Positions 56,958 to 64,000 of a stretch of 64,000 bases of DNA are shown one piece after another; position 1 is the stretch's first letter, and each line of letters opens with the position of its first letter. Both the position numbers and the translations under genes were made by a program. The DNA lies in contig JAQYUZ010000009.1 in assembly GCA_033819885.1 (NCBI GenBank), positions 372,001-436,000 of the forward strand, written 5' to 3'. The DNA is from Microbotryomycetes sp. JL201. Taxonomy: Eukaryota; Basidiomycota; Microbotryomycetes. The notes under the pieces are model-generated. The model was not told where the DNA came from. It searched no databases and saw only the letters and a list, made by a program, of their open reading frames with translations.

Positions 56958-57067
56958 CCAAAGACGACAGACGAGAATAGCGAGGCCGATCTTGTTGTAA
57001 CACAACTTTATGTCAAGGCGGACCGAAAGTCAAATCTGTACAAACTCAAGGCTGTTCGTTACTCGCA

Positions 57068-57614
57068 CTAGTGCTTGCCAGTGACTTGCTCGTAGCCCTG
57101 CCTCATCTCCTCGACGCCCTTCTGTGCTGTAGCTTGACCCTCTTGGGGGTTGTTCGAGGAGCGAGAGGCTACGGATCCTTGTTCGCGTCCAGCGAGGCTG
57201 TTGCAGGCTGATCAGTAACGCATTTGCCACCACTCTTCTGCGTCAAAAGCTCACGAGTCTCCAAACGAATCCAGAGTGCTGTTGATTGTGCCGCGGATGG
57301 CCTCACCGGCGCCATGGATCTGATTGATCAGTAAGCTGTCAATGATGAATTACAGGACCGCTTCAAATCAGGGCTCACTGCGCCAAACACTCCGCTGTCC
57401 CACCAAGACCAACTACGAGTCAGTAGAGCTCGGCGAGCGGACCGGATACAATAGTAGAGCCGTACGAAATGGCTGACCCAGCTTTCTGACCAATGTCGTT
57501 CGATTGGGGGTTACCGACTGTGCCCGAGCCAGCGCCCGTCGTCGGTGCAGGGTTTGCGGCGGTACCTCCTACAGATGGTTGCACGAGAGTGTTCTGATCA
57601 GGTTTAGAGGCCAT
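57068..57614 (-). CDS. Small Gly/Ala-rich protein (119 aa), unknown
   Basis: Four exons on the minus strand: 57614-57466, 57394-57379, 57319-57255 and 57197-57068, giving exactly 120 codons; one exon has only 16 nt. The N-terminal half is Pro/Gly/Thr-rich and soft. The middle (AISGVFGAIHGAGEAIRGTI) is an amphipathic Gly/Ala-rich helix, like a glycine zipper. The end is a charged helix (AQKGVEEMRQGYEQVTGKH). Comparable short proteins are widespread in basidiomycetes and often stress-induced, but no function is known to me. The donor of intron 1 (gtacgg) is not optimal; the other junctions are good. Confidence 0.7.
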
Positions 57615-57953
57615 TCTTGTCAAAGGAAAATGTCGGCCTCGAGTCCTAAGAAGAAGTAGAGACGAGTCTATGCGCGGCATGGCCATGGCGGGGCAACGAT
57701 GACGCACTTCCGAGTGCCTTGTAACCTATGCAAAGGCATTCCACCTCTAATTTCGAAATGATTCTGTGCTAGGTGCGAGCTGGCTGCGCATTCTCTGATT
57801 TTGCTGCAACCTAAGTGCGCGTCACGTGATCCTTGCATTTGGAGTCCCCGTTTCAAGAGCCTTTGTGCGGACATGCGCCGGATTTGACCAACACGACACG
57901 CAAAGGACGTGGTCACGGACTGAAGGCGCCGCAAGGCGGCACAAGTCAGGCGA
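57615..57953. promoter_or_regulatory. Divergent intergenic region
   Basis: Promoter space for the small Gly/Ala-rich protein and the DUF6534 gene. No specific element recognised. Confidence 0.4.
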
Positions 57954-59353
57954 ATGTCAACCCTGTCGGCTACAACACCTTCATCGCGAGGTGTGCCTTC
58001 GCTGAGCTCGCTGTTGGGACCGTTCCTGGTCGAAGCACTCGTTTGCTCTCTCCTCTTGGGCATCACACTCGTACAGGCCAAGACCTACTTTGAGCGATGT
58101 GGCAACGATCCGACGATTCTCGTGCTTGCAGTGAGTATCAGGCCTCTAGCGGGGTCAAGCCACCGCGGCCGACACTGTGTTTCTACGCAACCTGAAGTTG
58201 ACGTCCCCGGTTTTCACAGGTGGCGCTTTTGTGGATCCTACACCTCTTTCATAATGTCTGCATGTCACGTGAGTGACCATCACTGGCCCTCGGCAACCGC
58301 AAAAATCTGATGAGTGCTTGGCGGCATCCTTCCAGATACAATCTGGTCGTTTGCGGTATCTCACTTCGGCGACTATGCGGCATTGACGATTCCGCCATGG
58401 AGCTTCGGAATCGGCGCGACCTTGACGGGCATCGCCAGCTTCATCGTTCAGTTCTACTACGCCCGTCAAGTCTATGTTCTCGGTCACCGAAGAGTACTCG
58501 TGCCTATGTGCATCATCATCCTGTCATTCCTTTCACTCTTGTTCTCTGTCCTCTCGACAGTCAAAGGCTATTCTTACGGCGACTTTCGACGGTTTTCAGA
58601 GTTTGAATGGGGCGTCTTCATTTGGCTGCTGAGTGCCGCAGCGGCCGACGTTCTGTTGACGTCGGCCCTCGTCTACTACCTACGACGACATCGCCAAGAG
58701 ACCGAATTTCAGGATACGAAGTCTCTACTCAACAAGGTCATCAGCAACACTGTCGAGAACAATCTCATTACGTGCTTGGTGGCGTGTATCGATGCCGTGG
58801 TGTTCGGGTTGTACCGCAGATTGGGCAACTGGCATGTGGTACTGAACGGCATGCTCGTCGGACTGTACTTTATCTCTTTCCTGACTTCGCGTGAGTCAAG
58901 CTTTGACACGCTCCTTTCGATGATTGCCAACGCGCTGATTTGTCTCTGCCGATCCCGACAGTCAATGCCAAACACAGCTTTGCAGAACGGCAGTCTAGTA
59001 TCCGAAACTTGTCGTCGCTCGCCAACGTGCCCAAATCCCAGTCTGACAACAGCGGCGACAGACACGTTGACCTGACAGAGTCGAGTCAAACGAGGCGTCC
59101 GAGCCACGGTTTGATCCAAGTCATCTCACGAGCAAGTTTCGCGTCGCTGTCGAAACCGAAAAGCGCAGATCAGGGTGGCGGCAAGGTGTCTTCGCCGCCA
59201 GCGGTGAGCCATCAGTTTGCGTTGTACAGAATAGATGACGCAGAGTGCGTATCCTTTAGCCCGTATCGTTTGTCGGACGGGAAAAAGCTGAACAGTTTGC
59301 TGTTACAGAAACAACAAGCGAGCGGAGAGCGTATTGACCGACGAGCTGATTGA
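57954..59353 (+). CDS. DUF6534 seven-helix membrane protein
   Basis: Four exons: 57954-58130, 58220-58268, 58336-58890 and 58962-59353, giving 390 residues. The opening LLGPFLVEALVCSLLLGITL and YFERCGNDP, then LHLFHNVCMSH, an amphipathic loop and QFYYARQVYVL, match the DUF6534 pattern, which is abundant in basidiomycetes. Seven hydrophobic segments are visible, the last ending in FISFLTSLNAKHSF. The C-terminal tail of about 120 residues is Ser-rich and cytosolic. No function is established; a receptor-like topology has been suggested for such families. Confidence 0.85.
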
Positions 59354-59675
59354 CCCGCAAGAGTCTTGTCCAGAGACGCGGGTCTCTGTGAGAGTAAGCT
59401 CTTTGGCTCGATTTCTCCTTTGTGACGCTGACCGGAGGTGATGATCAGACGGACGGGCAGAGTGCGTAGTTTTGGGGCACGAGCGCGCATGTATCCGTTT
59501 GTCATTGAATCTGTAGCCGTACCCCTTGCACTTGTTGTCGCTATCGTATTCTTCCGGGAGAAGAGGTCGTGCCGAATCGTGAGATTTGTGTTGCCTGCAA
59601 GTGTCCCCGCTTGGTCTCGCTCCACACACTCTCTCTCTCTTTCTGTGTGTCTTCAAGGCGGGACCTGCGTCCACG
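59354..59675. other. Short tandem intergenic region
   Basis: Between two plus-strand genes. A CT dinucleotide run lies near 59630-59645, shortly before the next start codon. Confidence 0.4.
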
Positions 59676-61026
59676 ATGCCGCTCAAACTCTTGCATCACA
59701 AGTCGTATCACGTGTACAATGCCGAGAATATCGCACGCGTGCAGCGTGACGAAGCAGAGGCCGCGCGAGCCGAAGACGAGCGCGAGCAACGCTCTATGCA
59801 GGCCGATAGCGAAGCGAGACTCGACAGAATGAGGCACAAGTTGGACAAGAGCAAAAGGAAGAGACAACGGGATCAAGACGACGACGGCGAAAAGGCTTTG
59901 GACAAGCAGTTGACGCGCGGCAGAAGTTCACGGGCGTCAGGAGATGATCAAGATGACAGTCGACAGACGCGCACGAACGGAACTGTCATTGTCAGACCAG
60001 GAGATCGATCCACGGCGAGTCGAGCGGTAGCACAGCCGCTCGAGCACATCAACTTTTGGAAAGAACTCGAGGCCGGTGGCGGCGGCGAGGCGAGTCTCGA
60101 TCAACAGGGCACCTCGAGGCCAGTGTCATCTGACATACATGGGTCTCCTTGTGCACAGGCCAGCAAACCGCTCGTTACAGAAGCACAATTGCAAAAGGCG
60201 ATCGAAAAGGACAAGCTCGAAGCCATGACACGCATGTATATCGCCAAGCGAGGCGAAGGCGAGCCGAAAGGATGGTACGCCTCGGAAGATGGTCAAACAG
60301 AAGCAGAACGCAAACGCAACGAGGAAGCAAAGTTGGAACGGGCGTGAGTTCCGAAACAGCGACAGTCCAAGGAGGCCGACAACTGACTCTTGGGGCCTGG
60401 TCAACTTTGCTAGGTACAAAGACGGCGAGCAAAAGAGAATGACTGATCCTTTGGCGCAAATGCAAGCGTATTTGGCTCGACGAGATGACATCTTGGCCGG
60501 AAGACAGCCGGCTTCCACCCGTCGTTCTCACACGTACCGAGAAAGGTACCTCGAACCGGCAACTCCGTCAGAGCGAGGTAACGACAGGAGCGTCGATCCG
60601 GTTGTTCCTTCGTTACTAGCCCCTCGAAAACGAGATCCTGCGAGACCGACGCTCTCACCACCAGGAGGAAACAAAGGTCCGAGTGGCACCTCGACGCAAG
60701 CTTCATCAAGATCAAAAGATCCGGTGACTGAATCCACAAATCGAGTTACGTCCGAACGAGCCCGCGCTCAGGCCCTTATTGCCCAACGCAAGAGGGCAGC
60801 TTTGGCGGCAACCGGTTCCGCCTCACCAAGCACGATTCGAGGTGGCAACGACACGCCTCGTAGCGATTGGGACAACATGTTTAATCGAGACGCAGTCAAA
60901 GAAGCGAGGGAAAGACGAGACTATGGCAGGACGGGACAAGCAGGACGCAACGAACAAGCGTCTTCATTCTCATGGACCGATCAAAAACGAAACAGAAACG
61001 AAAGAGTTGGCTCGAGACGGTGGTAA
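59676..61026 (+). CDS. CIR_N-domain protein, LENG1-like
   Basis: Two exons, 59676-60343 and 60414-61026, give 426 residues. The N-terminus (LLHHKSYHVYNAENIARVQR then DEAEAARAEDEREQR) is a CIR_N domain of the kind found in LENG1 and the splicing factor Cwc25. The rest is charged, coiled-coil or disordered, rich in Arg, Lys, Glu and Ser. A conserved-looking patch at the exon junction reads YKDGEQKRMTDPLAQMQ. A nuclear role around the spliceosome is likely from the domain; nothing more specific can be said. Confidence 0.8.
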
Positions 61027-61238
61027 GACTTGACGTATCTGATTCCTTGTTCTCCCAGTATTCTGTTCGTGTTGTTGTTATGCATGTGCTTTGTCAACGT
61101 CTTCGTGAATCAGAGATGAAATTCGTCAAGCGGTTCGTAAACGTTGTACAGTCGAAAGAGGGAAGCAGTGTCTACTGATGCACTCGTAGAGAAAAAGATG
61201 GTATACACGGAGTGGACAAGGTGACGCATGGCTTGTCA

Positions 61239-63005
61239 TCACATTTGCTGCAGCTGCGCAATGAGAAAAGCCTTCTCGTCCTGCGAAGCATGTCGGGCAT
61301 CAGCGAAGGAACGTTCAGGGTTCCAACAGCGCCCATGGCTTACATTGAATTGCTCGTCTTAAAGAAAACATTTGACCTAATGTCAGCTGTAGCAGCTTGA
61401 GGCGTATCTAGATGCCGACTCACCGTTACGGTCGTTGTGAAACTTTTGCAAGAATTCGATAAGCTTGACCTTGTTTCTCCGCAAGATGGCCTCGATCTGA
61501 GGCGTCTTTTTCGGATTCGCCACAAAGATCTGTAGATCGTGCGGGCGGGCTACGTAAGCATTGTGCACAATGTTAGATCAATCATGCGCTGCCCGCTTAC
61601 TTTAAAGACGTGAAACGCCTCGAATTGGATATTCTTGCTTCGATCCTTCAACAAGTTCATCATGATCTTGAGATTGTCTTCGTTGGCAATATACCGCGTC
61701 ATGACTTTAAAGTTTGCCCGGTCGAGCAGGATCTCGCCAAGCAGTTTCAAAGACTGCCGCCTCGTCACGTAGTTGCTCGATTGAACGAGCTGACCATAGG
61801 CTGTGAAGAACTAGTTAAAGAAACCCGAACAAAGGTCTCTGTCAGCTGCACTACCAGCTTGCGCTTGAGCCTGCATTGAGTTACCCGATCGTAATTCTCC
61901 TCGAGATATTCTGCTACCATGCCCTTGTGCCGTGTGAGTGTCTCCTGTAGGTCAACGTCAATTGGTAAGCATTAGTCCGACAGGCGGTCGAGGAACGAAT
62001 CAGAAACGCGTACCTTGAAATTGGCCTGAGCGTCACAGGCGATTCCAAAAGTCGTCTGCTCGATGTAGTCGATAAAGTCATACAAGCTTGGAGATTAAGC
62101 AGATCTCAGCAGGTGGCACTCGCAATCGAGGTTACAGGAGCACACACCGGTCTGACCATAGCAGGATCCTCGCCAATGGCTCGTGCCTGAGCATTTCCCT
62201 CAAGATCATGCCGGTATTGAGGGCTACCTCTGCGTTCTCGTAGCTGCCGTTTTCAATAATATCAGTACATGTCAAACACCGCATACTCAAAACATGACTC
62301 GCCCTCGCAAAGCAGCAAAGATGGTCTCTTCTCGCGAAGCGAGGTGTTCGACCGTTGGCCACCGTGTACCTATTTGTCGCCGCAGCAAGTTGTTGAAGAT
62401 TTGAGAAACGTCCTTGCGGGCCTGATTAGGATCATTGCATGTCAGCAGCTTTGGGGCACAAAGACCGTACGATCTGGCTTTGAGAATGCAACTCGCCTCA
62501 AACTCGAACCGCCAAGTGTTGCACACGAGCAGCTGCAACAAATCGTTGGCGTACACTTCCTGCGCTAGCTGGGCGATGATTTCCGGCTGTGGATCGCTTT
62601 CTGAGAATGCCTTGTGTGTCAGTTGAGCGCCAGCGTTTTGCCGCTGTGCGGCCCGATAGTGTTGACTTGCCTCCATCGCCGTACAGCAGTACCTTCATCT
62701 GAAACAGATTTTTCGATACTTCATCGCTCGCCTGTTATTGAGCCACCAAACCAAAAGACAGTGAGCCATATGGTCTCGTCAGTATGAGCTCGCCTCCCCG
62801 CCGCCATTGAGCAAAGCGTCTTTTGGGAATCAACGGCCCACGGTGTACTGACCTTTTTGCGACTCTCTGGCGAAGCTGTTCTCGATTCCAGTTTTGTGAT
62901 GGCGTCTTTGGTAGATCTAACGAGGTCTGGTGGTGATTTAAGTTTGCCGCCGCCGATCCCGCCATTTGCCGAATTTGACGACGCAGATTTTGAGAAGAAA
63001 TTCAT
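61239..63005 (-). CDS. HYM1: MO25/Cab39 homologue Hym1
   Basis: Eleven exons on the minus strand: 63005-62853, 62731-62671, 62600-62497, 62421-62303, 62243-62148, 62086-62014, 61944-61885, 61810-61601, 61529-61424, 61357-61344 and 61280-61239, giving 345 residues (human MO25 341). The family sequence is complete: [67 protein letters not shown] and [16 protein letters not shown]. Hym1 is the scaffold of the RAM/MOR kinase pathway controlling polarity and cell separation. Exon 10 has 14 nt and encodes DEQFN. Introns 2, 3 and 4 all have GC donors (gcaagt, gcgagt, gcgagt); intron 3 is stopless and in frame, so a genomic reading shows a false insert of 25 residues. Confidence 0.95.
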
Positions 63006-63564
63006 CGGTCGTGCGTATCAATATGCTTGGAAAAAGTGGTTGCAAGTTGGACACAGGTCGCTGTAGCGAATTCGGAATCACTCAACGTGCGCGTCGAGCG
63101 GATCGCGCAGCCAGACTCGGCAAGCAGCGCTATCCAGAGAGAGTGTGCGCGCGCTTAGCTTGAGCAATCGTCTTTGGTATGCCCGAGTTGTTTCGAGCGA
63201 GTGGTGCGTAGTCGCGTGGGCTTGGCCGAGCTCGCGGCGCCCGAAGCGCGTCGTGTATGTGTGTATGTGTGCTGCTCGTGTGCACGCAAGACCAGCAAGC
63301 CGAGACCCGAGTGCTCAGCCAACGAGCACCTTGATAGTGACGTAGGCGACAGACTCGAACCTCGAAACGTCCGAGCTCGAGCTCGAACGCCTTCTTGAGC
63401 GCGCACGGTTCGCACCTCGACGTTTCGTGTATCATTCTCGACGTTGCCATGCTATGCTACAAGTCTCTCTACCTCGTCATCATCACTATTCGGAAAACTA
63501 TGCTCCGTCTTGGTCCCAAAAAGGAAAAGAAAAGGGTACCGAAATTAGAGAAGCCACGCAGCCT
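63006..63564. other. Intergenic region with short repeats
   Basis: Upstream of HYM1 and downstream of the SKT5-like gene. It holds a TG-rich microsatellite at 63253-63270 and the perfect palindrome CGAGCTCGAGCTCG at 63372-63385. No gene seen. Confidence 0.45.
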
Positions 63565-64000
63565 TTAACTGATCACACACTCTGTCGCAGCTTCTTGCCG
63601 TGTCGGTCGCGCGTTCTTTGTACCTTTGCCCGTACCGAGCTTTTTCAATTCTGTCAGCCGTTGCATCGCCCGCTTGTTCCCTTGAGCTGCTCGTGACACG
63701 TTGGCGCACATGCCAGCCGGTCAGCTCTGGTTAAAAGCGACATGCGAAGGAATGACAGAATTATTCACCTGCAGCGCGCATGTACCATCGTTTGGCCTCT
63801 TCCAAATCTTGTCTGACGCCAATACCGACCTCACTGTAGTATCCGACGGCGTACTCTGCCTTTGGCAGACCCTTGTTGGCAGCCCTTCTCGCCCAAAGAT
63901 ATGCCTCTGAATCACTTTGCTTCAAAACGCCTTCACTGCCCGTCAAGTACCATCCGCTCAAAGCCAATTCGCTCTCGGCGTCGCCTCGTTCGGCAGCTCG
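63565..64000 (-). CDS. SKT5: Skt5/Chs4-type chitin synthase activator (3' part)
   Basis: The last two exons on the minus strand, 64000-63769 (continuing beyond the window) and 63686-63565, code for 117 residues. Sel1 repeats are clear: SDSEAYLWARRAANKGLPKA and VGIGVRQDLEEAKRWYMRAA, then GNKRAMQRL. The protein ends in CVIS, a CaaX prenylation motif; yeast Skt5/Chs4 is farnesylated at the same place. Skt5 recruits and activates chitin synthase III at the bud neck or septum. The N-terminal part lies outside the window. Confidence 0.88.

Noticed and set aside
62422-62496. A 25-residue insertion in MO25
   Set aside because: The segment has a gcgagt donor, CTGAC branch site and cag acceptor, and its removal restores the family alignment.
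1-64000. Mobile elements, CRISPR arrays, tRNA or rRNA genes, virus-like elements
   Set aside because: No terminal repeats, transposase or reverse transcriptase motifs, repeat-spacer arrays or tRNA-like elements were recognised by eye; a dedicated scan was not possible.

Overview
The window is nuclear DNA from a fungus, most likely a basidiomycete with a compact genome. The evidence is about 28 protein genes on both strands at roughly 1 gene per 2.3 kb. Almost every gene carries short introns (mostly 52-75 nt, gtragt/gcaagt donors, CTNAC-like branch sites), and the proteins are typical fungal ones: tRNA ligase Trl1, Fet3-type ferroxidase, Sen54, Skt5/Chs4, DUF6534, and a peroxisomal hydratase with a C-terminal SKL. 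No rRNA, tRNA, CRISPR array, transposon or virus-like element was recognised. I could not fix the species. Gene models were built by hand: exon coordinates are in the entries, and in every multi-exon model the exon lengths add up to an uninterrupted frame.

Layout. 0.9-13 kb: Sfk1/DRAM-family membrane protein (+), MATE transporter (+), peroxisomal enoyl-CoA hydratase 2 (-), tRNA ligase (+), glomulin/YAP1-binding-like protein (-), VAMP7-like longin SNARE (+). 13.6-22.2 kb: two paralogous OPT oligopeptide transporters (both -) flanking a nine-exon zinc alcohol dehydrogenase (+). 23-30 kb: tRNA-splicing endonuclease subunit Sen54 (+), a MYND zinc-finger protein (-), an unknown Ser-rich protein (-) and an 86-residue membrane protein split over two exons (-). 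30.8-42.7 kb: MCM2 (+) behind a cluster of five ACGCGT boxes, Snc-type synaptobrevin (-), a full-length two-NBD ABCG transporter (-), Fet3 multicopper oxidase (-). 43-53.7 kb: MSH2 in 16 exons (-), an F-box protein (-), an SNM1/Artemis-type nuclease (-), a class-16 methyltransferase (+). 54-64 kb: DUF2034/Rrg7-like protein (+), SUMO (-), exosome subunit Rrp46 (+), a small Gly/Ala-rich protein (-), a DUF6534 membrane protein (+), a LENG1-like CIR_N protein (+), MO25/Hym1 (-) and the 3' end of a Skt5/Chs4-type chitin synthase activator (-), cut by the window edge.

What stands out is gene structure more than gene content. Eight of about 124 modelled introns use GC-AG ends, three of them in MO25 alone. 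Several introns sit at or next to the start codon, one of them inside the ATG. There are coding exons of 14, 15, 16, 21 and 22 nt. The two OPT paralogs differ reciprocally by one intron each. ACGCGT (MluI cell-cycle box) motifs cluster upstream of MCM2, with further copies close to the SNM1-like gene and MSH2. Functionally the genes are a mix of housekeeping (tRNA splicing, replication, mismatch repair, SUMO, exosome) and transport (MATE, OPT x2, ABCG, Fet3) genes. I see no secondary-metabolite cluster, defence island or new multi-gene system.
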